A stretch of DNA of 64,000 bases. Origin: Nesterenkonia sp. (GTDB lineage Bacteria > Actinomycetota > Actinomycetes > Actinomycetales > Micrococcaceae). The first letter of the stretch is position 1, and each line of letters begins with the position of its first letter. Of the stretch, positions 16,897 to 26,828 are shown one piece after another. The translations under genes and the position numbers were made by a program. Location: positions 23,073 through 87,072 of the forward strand of contig NZ_JAJUJJ010000012.1 in NCBI RefSeq assembly GCF_029265375.1, written 5' to 3'. The notes under the pieces are model-generated. The model made no database searches. It saw nothing but the letters and a program-made list of their open reading frames with translations, and had not been told where the DNA came from.

Positions 16897-18113
16897 ATGT
16901 CGTCGAACCGAGTAGTCGTCTACAAGAGTCCCGGTGAAGTGGAAGTCGCCCCGATCGACTATCCCCGCCTGGAAGTTCCCCAGGAGGTGGCCGACCACTT
17001 CAACATCTCCCGGAAGGCGCCGCACGCCGCAATCCTGAAGGTGGTCACCACCAATATCTGCGGCTCCGATCAGCATATGGTCCGCGGACGCACCACCGCC
17101 CCGGTGGGCCAGACCCTGGGGCATGAGATCACCGGTGAAGTCGTCGAGGCCGCGAGGATGTCCTCTTCGTCAAAGAGGGCGATATCTGCTCCGTGCCCTT
17201 CAACATCGCCTGCGGCCGCTGCCGCATGTGCAACGGAGGAAAGACCGGCATCTGCCTCAACGTCAATCCCGCCCGCGCCGGAGCCGCCTACGGCTACGTG
17301 GACATGGGCGGGTGAATCGGCGGCCAGGCCGAGTACGTGATGGTGCCCTACGCCGACTTCAACCTGCTGCCCTTCCCCGACCGGGACCAGGCCCTGGAGA
17401 AGATCCTGGACCTGACCATGCTCTCGGACATCTTCCCCACCGGCTATCACGGGGCCTACAGCGCCGGAGTCACCACCGGCTCCACCGTGTACGTGGCCGG
17501 AGCAGGCCCGGTCGGCCTGGCCGCGGCCCTCTCCGCCCAGCTGCTCGGGGCCTCCGTGGTGATGGTCGGCGATACGAACCCCGACCGGCTCAAGCAGGCG
17601 GAGAGCTTCGGCTGCGTGGGCATCGATCTGACCACCGACGGAACCCTGGAGGAGAAGATCGCCGCGGTCACCGGCGAACCTGAGGTCGACGCCGCGGTGG
17701 ACGCCGTCGGCTTCGAGGCCCGCGGCCACGGCAAGGACGCCGGCGAGGCTCCTGCCACCGTGCTCAATGACTGCATGGGCATCGCCCGGGCCGGCGCGGG
17801 CATCGGCATTCCCGGGCTGTACGTCACCGGCGACCCCGGCGCCGTCGACGACGCCGCCAAAGAGGGCACCCTGGGCGTGCGGCTGGGCCTGGGCTGGACG
17901 AAGTCCCATCGCTTCGTGACCGGCCAGTGCCCGGTGAAGCAGTACAACCGTCAGCTGATGAACCTGATCCTGCACGACCGCGCCCCGATCGCCAAGGCCG
18001 TCAACGCCACCACGATCTCGCTGGATCAGGCCGCAGACGGCTACCAGCAGTTCGACAAGGGAGCTGCTCAGAAGTTCGTCATCGATCCGCACGGCATGGT
18101 GCCCTCGGCCTGA
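16897..18113 (+). pseudogene. fdhA: Glutathione-independent formaldehyde dehydrogenase, two lesions
   Basis: Zinc-dependent medium-chain dehydrogenase of the Pseudomonas FdhA type (formaldehyde to formate with NAD). The start (SSNRVVVYKSPGEVEV) and zinc-site region (NICGSDQHMVRGRTT, LGHEITGEVVEA) are intact. One base is then missing near 17152: the adjacent frame continues as EDVLFVKEGDICSVPFNIAC with the structural-zinc cysteines. That frame meets TGA at 17313-17315 in YVDMGG*IGGQAEYV, where this family has Trp, and continues after it as an intact NAD-binding half (VYVAGAGPVGLAAALSAQLL) to 18113. Repairing one base and one codon gives a protein of about 405 residues, full family length. It heads a fdhA-glpF-glpK unit. 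Gene decay or sequence error are both possible. Confidence 0.88.
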
Positions 18114-18151
18114 GGGCACCCTCACCTGACACCGGCATAAGGAGCCGCCCG

Positions 18152-18886
18152 ATGGGGACCATATTCCTCTTTGAGATTCTGGGAACCGCCACCCTGCTGC
18201 TGATGGGTGTCGGCGTCGTCGCCAATGTGATCCTGACCGGCACCAAGGGTCACGGCGGCGGCTGGCTCCTGATCAACTTCGGTTGGGGGCTGGGCGTCTT
18301 TGCCGGTGTCTACCTGGCCTGGGGCTCAGGTGCCCACATCAATCCAGCGGTGACCACCGGACTGCTGGTCTCCGGGGCGGAGGAGTATCCCCCCGGCGTC
18401 GCTGTCACCTTGGCCAATACGCTGGCCTACTTCACCGCCCAGGTCATCGGGGCCTTCCTCGGTGCGGTGATCGCCTGGGCGGCGTACAAGAAGCACTACG
18501 ACGACGAGACCGACCCGCCCACCATCCTGGGCACATTCTCCACCGGCCCGGAGAAGCGCAGCTAAGGTTGGAACACCGTCACCGAGGTGGTGGGAACCTA
18601 TGTGCTGGTCATAGTGGTGCTGCTGCTGGGAAAGACGCCCTCCGAACTCGGCCCGCTGGCGGTCGCCATGCTGGTGGTCGGCATCGGCGCCAGCCTCGGC
18701 GGCCCCACCGGCTACGCCATCAACCCCGCACGCGATCTGGGCCCGCGCATCGCCCACACCCTGCTGCCCATCCCCAATAAGGGCTCCAGCGACTGGGCGT
18801 ATGCGTGGGTGCCGATCGTCGGCCCGCTGATCGGCGCGGCCCTGGCCGGCGGCACCGTTCTGGCATTCCCTCCCCTGCTCAGCTGA
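18152..18886 (+). pseudogene. glpF: Glycerol facilitator (MIP family) with internal TAA
   Basis: Aquaglyceroporin. From the ATG at 18152 (preceded by AAGGAG) 137 codons run to TAA at 18563-18565, and the same frame continues without a break to 18886; the whole would be 244 codons, normal for GlpF. The two pore motifs lie on opposite sides of the stop: HINPAV in the first half, and INPARD, the glycerol-selective form, in the second. The TAA takes the place of a codon in RS-*-GWNTVTE, probably TAC or TAT. As sequenced only half a channel would be made. It lies directly upstream of glpK. Confidence 0.9.
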
Positions 18887-18907
18887 ACCCACTGAAAGGA
18901 TCTACCC

Positions 18908-20452
18908 ATGTCGCAGACCCCCTCCCCCGGCGGGAACACGCAGGGCACCTACGTCTTGGCCATCGACCAGGGCACGACGTCGACACGTGCTGTGGTCTTC
19001 GATCACAGCGGGAATCTGGTGGCTTCCGGCCAGCGGGAGCACCGGCAGATCTTCCCCCAGGCTGGGTGGGTGGAGCACGACCCGGTCGAGATCTGGCGCA
19101 ATACCCGGGAAGTGATCGGCGTGGCGCTGGCTGAAGCGGATATCAACCGGCACAGCCTGGCCGCGGTGGGGATCACCAATCAGCGTGAGACCACCGTGGT
19201 GTGGGACAAGCGCACCGGGGAGCCGGTCTACAACGCGATCGTCTGGCAGGACACCCGCACCCAGCGGATCTGCGACGAACTGGCCGGCGATCAGGGGCCG
19301 GACAGGTACAAGGACCGAGTGGGGCTGCCGCTGGCCACCTACTTCGCCGGGCCGAAGATCCGCTGGATCCTGGACAAGGTGGGCGGGGCGCGCGAGCGTG
19401 CCGAGGCCGGGGACCTGCTCTTCGGCACCACCGACTCCTGGCTGGTCTGGAACCTCACCGGCGGGTCGAACGGCGGGATCCACATCACCGATGTGACCAA
19501 TGCCTCCCGCACCCTGCTGATGAACATCGACACTCTGGACTGGAACGAGGAGATCGCCGCGGAGATGAGGATCCCGGTCTCCATGCTGCCGGAGATCCGC
19601 TCCTCCTCGGAGGTCTACGGCCACGGCCGGAAGGAGTCCCTGCTCATCGACACCCCGATCACCGGGATCCTCGGCGACCAGCAGGCCGCCACCTTCGGGC
19701 AGGCATGCTTCACTCCGGGTCAGGGAAAGAACACCTACGGCACCGGCAACTTCATGCTGATGAACACCGGGGAGGAGATCGTCCGCTCGGAGAACGGGCT
19801 GCTGACGACCCTGGCCTACCGGCTGGGCGACGAAGCCCCCGTCTACGCGCTGGAGGGCTCCATCGCTGTGACCGGGTCCCTGGTGCAGTGGCTGCGGGAC
19901 AATCTGGGGATCATCTCCTCGGCCCCGGAGGTGGAGACCAAGGCCAAGCAGGTCGAGGACAACGGCGGGGCCTACATCGTCCCGGCGTTCTCCGGACTGT
20001 TCGCCCCGTACTGGAAGTCGGACGCCCGCGGCGTGATCGTGGGCCTGACCCGCTACATCAACCAGCACCACATCTGCCGGGCGGCCCTGGAGTCCACGGC
20101 GTACCAGTCGGCTGAAGTCGTGGAAGCCATGGCCGCTGACGCCGGGGAGGCTCTGGTGGAGCTGAAAGTCGACGGCGGCATGGTGGTCAACGAGACCCTC
20201 ATGCAGTTCCAAGCCGATGTGCTCGGCGTCGATGTGGTCCGCCCCAAGGTCATCGAGACCACCGCCCTGGGTGCGGCCTATGCGGCCGGACTGGCGGTCG
20301 GGTTCTGGGAGTCCACCGAGGATGTGGTGGCCAACTGGACTGAGGACAAGCGCTGGAGCCCGCAGATCGACGACGCCGAGCGGAAGAAGCTGCTGGGCAG
20401 GTGGAAGAAGGCGGTGACCCGCTCCTTCGACTGGGCTGAGGACGACGACTGA
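18908..20452 (+). CDS. glpK: Glycerol kinase
   Basis: A protein of 514 residues that phosphorylates glycerol to glycerol 3-phosphate. The FGGY-kinase signatures are present: the N-terminal nucleotide site ([19 protein letters not shown]), the glycerol-binding [10 protein letters not shown], and the C-terminal domain with [15 protein letters not shown] and [16 protein letters not shown]. The start is fixed by AAAGGA before the ATG. It lies 21 nt after glpF, so transport and phosphorylation were meant to be coupled; with glpF broken, only passive glycerol entry would feed it. No glpD is present in the window. Confidence 0.96.
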   Translation: MSQTPSPGGNTQGTYVLAIDQGTTSTRAVVFDHSGNLVASGQREHRQIFPQAGWVEHDPVEIWRNTREVIGVALAEADINRHSLAAVGITNQRETTVVWDKRTGEPVYNAIVWQDTRTQRICDELAGDQGPDRYKDRVGLPLATYFAGPKIRWILDKVGGARERAEAGDLLFGTTDSWLVWNLTGGSNGGIHITDVTNASRTLLMNIDTLDWNEEIAAEMRIPVSMLPEIRSSSEVYGHGRKESLLIDTPITGILGDQQAATFGQACFTPGQGKNTYGTGNFMLMNTGEEIVRSENGLLTTLAYRLGDEAPVYALEGSIAVTGSLVQWLRDNLGIISSAPEVETKAKQVEDNGGAYIVPAFSGLFAPYWKSDARGVIVGLTRYINQHHICRAALESTAYQSAEVVEAMAADAGEALVELKVDGGMVVNETLMQFQADVLGVDVVRPKVIETTALGAAYAAGLAVGFWESTEDVVANWTEDKRWSPQIDDAERKKLLGRWKKAVTRSFDWAEDDD

Positions 20453-20513
20453 GCTCAGGCCGCAGCAGCCGGGGGAGGTTTCAGGCCGGAAAGGCTCCGT
20501 ATAGGGTGAGACT

Positions 20514-21725
20514 ATGACTTTGCCTGCCTCACGAGTCTCACAGCGCATCGGATCCATCGCCGAGTCGGCCACCATGGCGGTGGACGCCAAGGCCAAAGCA
20601 CTCAAGGCGGCCGGCGAGGACGTGGTCGGCTTCGGGGCGGGGGAGCCGGACTTCCCCACGCCCGAGCACATCGTGGCCGCAGCCGCCGAAGCGGCAGCTG
20701 ATCCGAAGAACCACAAGTACACCCCGGCCGCCGGCCTGCCGGAGCTGCGCGAGGCGATCGCTGAGAAGACCGCCCGAGACTCCCACTACCAGGCCGAGGC
20801 CTCCCAGGTGCTGGTCACCAACGGCGGCAAGCAGGCCGTCTACACCGCCTTCGCCACACTGCTGGACCCCGGCGATGAAGTGCTGGTTCCGGCCCCCTAC
20901 TGGACCACCTACCCGGAGGCGATCAAACTGGCCGGAGGCATCACCCGTGAGGTCTTCGCCGGCCCGGAGCAGGGCTACAAGGTCACCGTGGAGCAGCTGG
21001 AGGCCACCAGGACAGAGAAGACCAAGGTGCTGGTGTTCGTCTCACCGTCGAACCCCACCGGAGCCGTCTACTCCCCGGAGGAGACCCAGGCCATCGGACG
21101 CTGGGCAGCCGAGCAGGGCCTGTGGGTCATCACCGACGAGATCTACGAGAAGCTCACCTACGACGACGTGCCGTTCACCTCCATCGCCTCGGTGAAGGAG
21201 CTGGCCGAGCAGGTAGTGATCCTCTCCGGAGTGGCGAAGTCCTTCGCGATGACCGGATGGCGCGTCGGCTGGATGGTGGGACCTGCCGATGTGGTCAAGG
21301 CCGCCACCACGCTGCAGACCCACCTGACCTCCAATGTGGCCAATGTCTGCCAGCGCGCCGCCCTGGCCGCGCTGACCGGCCCCACCGAACCCGTGGAGGC
21401 CATGCGGGAGGCCTTCGACCGCCGGCGCAGAGACATTGTGGAGCGGCTGAACCGGGTGGCAGGGTTCCAAACCCCGGTGCCGCAGGGGGCCTTCTACGCC
21501 TATGTGGACGTCCGGGAGGCTCTGGGCCGCCCGGTGGCCGGTTCCACGCCCACCACCTCCGCGCAGCTGGCCGAGCTGATCCTGGAGCATGCCAAGGTCG
21601 CCGTCGTCCCCGGTGAGGCCTTCGGCCCCTCCGGCTATCTGCGGCTGTCCTATGCGCTGGGCGATGAGGACCTTGCCCAGGGCATCCAGCGGATCGAGGA
21701 CCTGCTGGGCACCAAGCAGCAGTGA
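20514..21725 (+). CDS. Pyridoxal-phosphate aminotransferase (aspartate type)
   Basis: A class I/II aminotransferase of 403 residues, most like the Ib-type aspartate aminotransferases that actinobacteria carry near tRNA-Trp/secE. The PLP lysine is K242 in [13 protein letters not shown]; also seen are [13 protein letters not shown] at the N-terminus, [19 protein letters not shown], and the substrate-carboxylate Arg in YLRLSYA. TAGGGT at 20502-20507 lies 6 nt before the ATG and there is no ribosome site, so the mRNA is probably leaderless. In related genomes it adjoins tRNA-Trp; here the fdhA-glpFK block lies between. Confidence 0.9.
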   Translation: MTLPASRVSQRIGSIAESATMAVDAKAKALKAAGEDVVGFGAGEPDFPTPEHIVAAAAEAAADPKNHKYTPAAGLPELREAIAEKTARDSHYQAEASQVLVTNGGKQAVYTAFATLLDPGDEVLVPAPYWTTYPEAIKLAGGITREVFAGPEQGYKVTVEQLEATRTEKTKVLVFVSPSNPTGAVYSPEETQAIGRWAAEQGLWVITDEIYEKLTYDDVPFTSIASVKELAEQVVILSGVAKSFAMTGWRVGWMVGPADVVKAATTLQTHLTSNVANVCQRAALAALTGPTEPVEAMREAFDRRRRDIVERLNRVAGFQTPVPQGAFYAYVDVREALGRPVAGSTPTTSAQLAELILEHAKVAVVPGEAFGPSGYLRLSYALGDEDLAQGIQRIEDLLGTKQQ

Positions 21726-21840
21726 TCGCCGTTGCCCTTCAGACCGGCGGCGCTGCACCCATAGACTGGCATCAGATTCCCTGCCGAAGGCGTCAGGACG
21801 TGACCGGTTTCGCGAACGCGAGTAGAAGGGAATGTGACCT

Positions 21841-22872
21841 ATGCGCATCGGACTGCTGACCTCCGGAGGAGACTGCCCCGGCCTGAACGCAGTGATCCGC
21901 TCCGCGGTGCTGCACGGAATCAAGTCCTACGGAGACGAGTTCGTCGGCTTCAAGTCCGGTTGGAAGGGCGTGATCGAAGCCGACTACGTGGAGCTCTCCC
22001 GCCAGGACGTGCGCGGCCTGGCCCGAGTGGGCGGCACCATCCTGGGCACCTCCCGGACCCACCCGTACAACCACCCCGGCGGCGGGCCGGAGGGAATTAC
22101 CCGCCAGCTGAAACGCCACGACATCGACGGGATCATCGCCATCGGCGGCGAGGGCACGCTGGCCGGAGCCAAGCGTCTGGCCGATGACGGCATCCCTGTG
22201 GTGGGAGTGCCGAAGACCATTGACAATGACCTGCGCGCCACCGACTACACCTTCGGCTTCGACACCGCTATTTCGATCGCCACCGACGCGATGGACCGGC
22301 TGCGCACCACCGGCGAATCCCACCACCGCTGCATGGTGGCCGAGGTCATGGGCCGCCACGTCGGCTGGATCGCCCTGCACTCAGGCATGGCCGCCGGCGC
22401 GCATGCGATCCTCATCCCCGAGCAGCAGGTGAGCATGGACCAGGTCTGCGAATGGGTGGAGCAGGTGCACTCCCGCGGCCGCTCCCCGCTGGTGGTGGTG
22501 GCCGAGGGGTTCATCCCCGAAGGCGCCGATGAGGCACTGGCCGGCAAGGGCCAGGAGGCCGACGGCCGCCCGCGGCTGGGCGGCATCGGCGAATGGGTCA
22601 CCGCAGAGATCGAGTCCCGCACCGGCATCGAGACCCGCAATACGACTCTGGGCCATATCCAGCGCGGCGGGAACCCCACCGGATATGACCGGGTGCTGGC
22701 CACCCGGTTCGGCATCAAGGCCCTGGACCTGGTTCATGAGGGCGCCTGGGGCCATATGGCCGCCCTGCGGGGAACCGAGATCATGAAGGTGGACCTCAGC
22801 GCCGCCCTGGAGGGTCTCAAGGAGGTTCCGGCCGAGCGGTACCAGGAGGCCAAGATCCTCTTCGGCCGCTGA
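21841..22872 (+). CDS. pfkA: 6-phosphofructokinase
   Basis: A protein of 343 residues, phosphorylating fructose 6-phosphate in glycolysis. Visible are the nucleotide loop (LLTSGGDCPGLNAVIR), GGEGT at 102-106, the catalytic PKTIDND, MGRHVGW, and GHIQRGGNPTGYDR. The Gly following E104 matches ATP-dependent enzymes; pyrophosphate-dependent forms carry Asp there, so the ATP type is favoured. An AAGGGA site lies before the ATG. It is a single gene with no obvious operon partner. Confidence 0.95.
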   Translation: MRIGLLTSGGDCPGLNAVIRSAVLHGIKSYGDEFVGFKSGWKGVIEADYVELSRQDVRGLARVGGTILGTSRTHPYNHPGGGPEGITRQLKRHDIDGIIAIGGEGTLAGAKRLADDGIPVVGVPKTIDNDLRATDYTFGFDTAISIATDAMDRLRTTGESHHRCMVAEVMGRHVGWIALHSGMAAGAHAILIPEQQVSMDQVCEWVEQVHSRGRSPLVVVAEGFIPEGADEALAGKGQEADGRPRLGGIGEWVTAEIESRTGIETRNTTLGHIQRGGNPTGYDRVLATRFGIKALDLVHEGAWGHMAALRGTEIMKVDLSAALEGLKEVPAERYQEAKILFGR

Positions 22873-22897
22873 GCTGGTGTCGGCGTAGAGTCGAGGC

Positions 22898-23614
22898 ATG
22901 GCGCTGACCGAGCAGACCCGACGGATCGTCAATCTCGCCTGGGCGCGGATGCTGGGACAGCTCGACGACGCCCTGGAGACGGGAGATCCCGCCCACCGGA
23001 TCGAGGTGATCAACGACGACACCGCCGCGGTCTCCTTCATCCAGCTCTTCGACCGCAGCATCCTCTCCGGCCCCGAGCCGGTGGTGGCTTCAGCCCGCGA
23101 GCTCAGCGCCGAGCAGCTGCGCTCTGAGCGCACCCTGCTGCAGACCACCCGGATGCACCACCCCGGCGCACGGATTCTGGGGGCGGGCCATCTGCTCTAC
23201 TGCGAGGAGCCGCCGCAGCTTCAGCCGCGCACCGATGTGGCGGTGAGCTTCGATCCGGAGCATATCGCCGCGGTGATGGCAGACTCCCCGGCCGATGACG
23301 TCACGGCATCGGGTCTGGTGGATGCCTCCTGGGCGGCCGCGCTGCTGCAGGAGGGCGCCGGTGAGCAGGTGCTCGCTGCCGCCGGCCGCCAGGTGTGGCA
23401 GAAGATGCTGGGCCACCTGGGAGTGCTCACCGCCCCGGGCCACCGGGGCCGCGGCTATGGGGAATTCATCGCCTCGGTGGCGGTGGAGGAGGCGTTCATG
23501 GACGGCCTGGTTCCGCAGTGGCGGGCCGCCGGTGAGTCTCCTGCCTCACGCCGAGCCGCGCTGCGCCTGGGCTTCACCCAGGCCGGAACCCAGACCACCG
23601 TGCTGCTGCAGTGA
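22898..23614 (+). CDS. GNAT-family acetyltransferase
   Basis: A protein of 238 residues. The second half carries the acetyl-CoA site of the GNAT fold (LGVLTAPGHRGRGYGEFIAS) and a C-terminal ASRRAALRLGFTQAG, the usual strand/helix closing the fold. The N-terminal 110 residues are less typical. The substrate is unknown. TAGAGT (22886-22891) lies 6 nt before the ATG and no ribosome site is visible, suggesting a leaderless mRNA. Confidence 0.8.
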   Translation: MALTEQTRRIVNLAWARMLGQLDDALETGDPAHRIEVINDDTAAVSFIQLFDRSILSGPEPVVASARELSAEQLRSERTLLQTTRMHHPGARILGAGHLLYCEEPPQLQPRTDVAVSFDPEHIAAVMADSPADDVTASGLVDASWAAALLQEGAGEQVLAAAGRQVWQKMLGHLGVLTAPGHRGRGYGEFIASVAVEEAFMDGLVPQWRAAGESPASRRAALRLGFTQAGTQTTVLLQ

Positions 23615-23648
23615 GTCCGACCGCGGCGCATGCGGGCCGGCGCGCTGG

Positions 23649-24848
23649 TCAGGGGCGTCCGCGGAGGAAGTCGCCCTGGGGCCGGCCGACGGTCTTGCCG
23701 GCATCAGGCCGGACGATGACCTCCTGGGCCGCGGCGTAGAAGCTGAACTGGGGCTCCTGCTCCTGGGATGCGGCGTCCTCTGTGCCGGCGGCGTCGCGGA
23801 CCACCAGCTGTGCAGACGGATCCACGCGGCGTTTGACCAGCGCCAGGGCGATCGGACCCATCTCATGGTGGCGGGCCACGGAGGTCACAGTGCCCACCGC
23901 CCGTTCCCCCGCCAGGGACTCGGGAGTCGCCGTCGTTCCCTCGGCCGGAGCCAGCACCTCCGCACCTTCGCGGGGAAGCGTATGCTCGCTGCCGTCCAGG
24001 TGGAGGAACACCAGCCGGCGGGGCGGATGGCCCAGATTATGCACGCGGGCCACCGTCTCCTGACCGCGGTAGCAGCCCTTGGACAGGTGAACGGCGGTGC
24101 GGATGAGGTCCAGTTCGTGCGGGATTGTCTTTTCGTCCACCTCGCGGGCCAGGCGCGGCCGCCAGGCGGCGATGCGCAGCGCCTCTGCGGCGTGCACGCC
24201 GGCCAGCTGCCAGTCCCGCTCCTGGAGGGTCTCCACGGTGTGCACCAGCTGCGCCCGCTCCACTAGGGTGAGCCTCCAGCTGTAGTCGGCCGCGGGGTGG
24301 TCGGACTCCTCCACTGCGGCGTAGCTCTCCGCCCCGGGGCCCAGGCGCGGCCACGGGTCCTCCCACACCACCGGCAGCAGTCCGGGCAGGTCCTCCGGCA
24401 GCGCGGCGGTGGAGCCGAGCAGGGCCACATCGCCGGTGCGCTCGGTGACCTCCACCCGCAGCATGAACTTCATCGACTCCAGCCACTGGGCGAGCACCGG
24501 TCCGTGCTCAGCTTCGGTGATGAGCCAGGCGGTCTCACCGTCGTCGACGACGGCGGCGTCGTGCTCGATCCGCCCGGAGATATCCAGCAGCAGCAGCTCC
24601 GTCGCCTCCCCGGGAGCCAGTGCGGAGACCTCCTGGGAGGACAGGGTGGTCAGCCAGGAGAGCCGGTCCTCGCCGGTGACGGTCACCACCGCCCGGTGGG
24701 AGAGGTCCACCACCGCACGGCCGGCCTCGAGCGCGCGCTGCTCCGGCACCGGCTGCCCATAGTGGCCGGCGACGGGAGCGTCGGCCCCCGCGGCGGCGAC
24801 GGCGCCGGGCGTCTGCAGCAGCGGTGACTGGTAGGGCACGGCAGTCAA
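23649..24848 (-). CDS. ygfZ: YgfZ/CAF17 folate-binding iron-sulfur repair protein
   Basis: A GcvT-like folate-binding protein that helps maintain Fe-S enzymes. The family motif K-G-C-Y-x-G-Q-E is present ([12 protein letters not shown]), as are the N-terminal [18 protein letters not shown] and [13 protein letters not shown] segments. The protein has about 399 residues. The start is uncertain: the TTG at 24848 is chosen because a longer TTG start at 24887 would overlap the upstream small gene by 35 nt, and GTG at 24839 is also possible. It probably forms a unit with the 40-residue membrane protein just upstream. Confidence 0.85.
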   Translation of the reverse strand: MTAVPYQSPLLQTPGAVAAAGADAPVAGHYGQPVPEQRALEAGRAVVDLSHRAVVTVTGEDRLSWLTTLSSQEVSALAPGEATELLLLDISGRIEHDAAVVDDGETAWLITEAEHGPVLAQWLESMKFMLRVEVTERTGDVALLGSTAALPEDLPGLLPVVWEDPWPRLGPGAESYAAVEESDHPAADYSWRLTLVERAQLVHTVETLQERDWQLAGVHAAEALRIAAWRPRLAREVDEKTIPHELDLIRTAVHLSKGCYRGQETVARVHNLGHPPRRLVFLHLDGSEHTLPREGAEVLAPAEGTTATPESLAGERAVGTVTSVARHHEMGPIALALVKRRVDPSAQLVVRDAAGTEDAASQEQEPQFSFYAAAQEVIVRPDAGKTVGRPQGDFLRGRP

Positions 24849-24852
24849 TGGA

Positions 24853-24975
24853 TCAGCGCTGACCCTTGTAGAGCCGTGAGAGGACAACCCAGGCGATCCA
24901 GCTGATGGTCACCACTGAGAGCACCAGCAGCCCGATGAAGAAGACTTCCAGCGCGAGAATCTGTGCGTCTGTCAT
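24853..24975 (-). CDS. 40-residue single-helix membrane protein
   Basis: A very small gene with one hydrophobic helix (residues 8-31: ALEVFFIGLLVLSVVTIS, WIAWVVL) and a basic tail ending LYKGQR. AGTCTA on the plus strand (TAGACT on the coding strand, 24983-24988) lies 7 nt before its ATG, the leaderless arrangement used by many neighbours, which supports that it is really expressed. It ends a few nt before ygfZ. No function can be assigned; a small membrane protein at this place is likely conserved in relatives (inference). Confidence 0.65.
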   Translation of the reverse strand: MTDAQILALEVFFIGLLVLSVVTISWIAWVVLSRLYKGQR

Positions 24976-25005
24976 GGCCGGAAGTCTACCTGAGCGGCGG
25001 CGGGC

Positions 25006-25857
25006 TCAGGCGAAGAGAAGACGCTCGGTGAAGTAGACCAGCGCCCCGGTGGCGGCGATGGGCGCTGCCCCGACCGCCAGCTGGGAGGCCAGCCCGGACG
25101 GGGGGCCCTGCAGCACCAGAAAGCGGCGGAAGCTGGCCAGCAGCGCCCCGGATGCGAGGCCCAGCGCGGCGGAGAACAGCAGGGTCAGCTCTCCCCACAG
25201 CAGGGTGGTGCACAGCGCTGCGGCGAAGGAGGCCGCCACCGTGGCCGGCAGGGCCACGGCATCGCGCAGCGGCAGGCAGGCGGCCGCCGATCCCGCCAGC
25301 AGCGCCAGAGCGGCCAGGGTCACCACTGAGAGCTCTCCTCCCGGGCCGGTGACCCCTAGGAATCCCCATTCCTCGTAGGGGAAGAGGCCGCGCACCTGCA
25401 GCAGTCCCAGGCCGACGTCGCCGTCGGCCCCGGCCATCCCGGCCGGATAGCGCAGCCCGGCCACCCAACCGGCCGCAGTGGTGGTCACCACCACTCCCCC
25501 GCAGGCGCCGAGGGTGGACTCCAACCGGTGGGGCTGTCCGGTGCCGCGCAGCACCTGGATGAGGAAGACCACCATGATTCCGAAGGCCAGCGCCACTGAG
25601 GACCAGAAGAACAGGGTGTCGACCCGGCTCACAATGGCTGCGCCCACTGCGGCGACCACACCGGCGCTGAAGATCACCGCCGAGAGGGAGCGCCGAGCGG
25701 TGACCCCCATCAGCTGCGGCCAGCCCACGGCCACCACTGCGCACAGCGCGCAGACCACCACGGTCAGCGCGGCGACACCGAGCCAGGCGGCGACGGCGAG
25801 CGCGGCTGCACCGCTGAGTGCGGCCAGGGCGACAGGGGCATACTTCACCTGACCCAT
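25006..25857 (-). CDS. Polytopic membrane protein
   Basis: A protein of 283 residues, strongly hydrophobic, with about eight predicted membrane helices and short loops; one longer loop at about residues 135-165 contains GADGDVGLGLLQVRGLFPYE. No conserved motif of a known transporter or enzyme family is recognised. It lies between the ygfZ unit and the divergent glnR gene. Start at the ATG at 25857; a GTG 9 nt downstream is an alternative. Confidence 0.7.
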   Translation of the reverse strand: MGQVKYAPVALAALSGAAALAVAAWLGVAALTVVVCALCAVVAVGWPQLMGVTARRSLSAVIFSAGVVAAVGAAIVSRVDTLFFWSSVALAFGIMVVFLIQVLRGTGQPHRLESTLGACGGVVVTTTAAGWVAGLRYPAGMAGADGDVGLGLLQVRGLFPYEEWGFLGVTGPGGELSVVTLAALALLAGSAAACLPLRDAVALPATVAASFAAALCTTLLWGELTLLFSAALGLASGALLASFRRFLVLQGPPSGLASQLAVGAAPIAATGALVYFTERLLFA

Positions 25858-25932
25858 CCTGCCAGAGGCGACCCCCGGTCAGCGGGCTATACTCAGGGAC
25901 GACCGATGACAGGGACTCCGGAGGGCAGACCG

Positions 25933-26640
25933 ATGGCTCAGGTGCTTCTGCTCTCGGACTCCCCGGAGGATGCTCTGCCGTCCCTGGAGCTGCTCAACCA
26001 CCGGGTGCGGAGCTTTCCGGCGGAGGCCTCCTCGATCGTCCGGGCCCCGCAGGCAGAGTTGACCCTGATCGACGCTCGCACTCAGCTGGCCCACGCCCGC
26101 TCGCTGTGCCAGCTGGTGAAATCCGCCACCGCAGCACCGGTGATCCTGGTGGTCTCTGAGGCTGGTCTGCCCACGCTGAACGAGACGTGGCAGGCCGATG
26201 ACTTTGTGCTCACCGGCGCCAGTCCCGGCGAGGTGGACGCGCGCATCCGCCTGGCCTCGGTGGAGGCCGAAGAGGAGAGCCCGACCGGCGAGATCCGGGC
26301 CGGGGCGATCGTGATCGACGAGACCACCTATATGGCCACCATCCACGGCAAGCTGCTGAACCTGACCTATAAGGAGTTCGAGCTGCTCAAGCACCTGGCC
26401 CTGCATCCTGGCCAGGTCTTCACCCGGGACCAGCTGCTGCACGATGTATGGGGATACGACTACTTCGGCGGCACCCGCACGGTGGATGTTCATATTCGGC
26501 GGCTGCGCTCCAAGCTGGGGCCGGAGCACGAATCACTCATCGGCACCGTGCGCAATGTGGGCTACCGGCTGATGGCGGAGGGCCCGGCGCAGCATGCGCC
26601 GACGGAGACCGATCCCGGTGCGGCCCCCGGCGGTTCCTGA
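25933..26640 (+). CDS. glnR: GlnR-type orphan response regulator
   Basis: A protein of 235 residues. The degenerate receiver (MAQVLLLSDSPEDALPSLEL; TLIDARTQLAHARSLC) and OmpR-type winged helix (LTYKEFELLKHLALHPGQVF; VWGYDYFGGTRTVDVHIRRL) are both of the actinobacterial GlnR type, the global nitrogen regulator that binds upstream of glnA, amtB and related genes without a partner kinase. The ATG at 25933 is preferred because GGAGG lies 8 nt upstream. No histidine kinase adjoins, as expected. The following gene is mshD, the same neighbourhood as in mycobacteria, which supports the call. Confidence 0.88.
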   Translation: MAQVLLLSDSPEDALPSLELLNHRVRSFPAEASSIVRAPQAELTLIDARTQLAHARSLCQLVKSATAAPVILVVSEAGLPTLNETWQADDFVLTGASPGEVDARIRLASVEAEEESPTGEIRAGAIVIDETTYMATIHGKLLNLTYKEFELLKHLALHPGQVFTRDQLLHDVWGYDYFGGTRTVDVHIRRLRSKLGPEHESLIGTVRNVGYRLMAEGPAQHAPTETDPGAAPGGS

Positions 26641-26724
26641 CCCGCCCCGGCTGCCGCACCCACGCACCTCCCCGGCTGCCCAGCTTTCGGGCCCCACCCC
26701 ACTTTCAGCCACCCACCCCGTTCA

Positions 26725-26785
26725 ACGTGTCGGATGGGCCCAAACTGCCCCCTTCTGCGGCCGAGTTTGGGCCCATCCGACACGT
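26725..26785. repeat. Perfect 22-bp inverted repeat between glnR and mshD
   Basis: Arms at 26725-26746 and 26764-26785 are exact complements (core GGATGGGCCCA) around a 17-nt loop. It lies 84 nt after the glnR stop and 43 nt before mshD. The stem would be very stable in RNA; there is no T tract, and the sequence looks more like a mobile palindromic (REP-like) unit than a simple terminator. Either reading is inference. Confidence 0.85.
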
Positions 26786-26828
26786 AAGTTCCCGGGGAGC
26801 TCGGGGGCGTGGCCGATACGGTAGGGAT

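Noticed and set aside
17313..17315. TGA in fdhA as a selenocysteine or read-through codon
   Set aside because: The family has Trp here, not a catalytic Cys, and a separate frameshift upstream already breaks the gene, so simple inactivation explains both.
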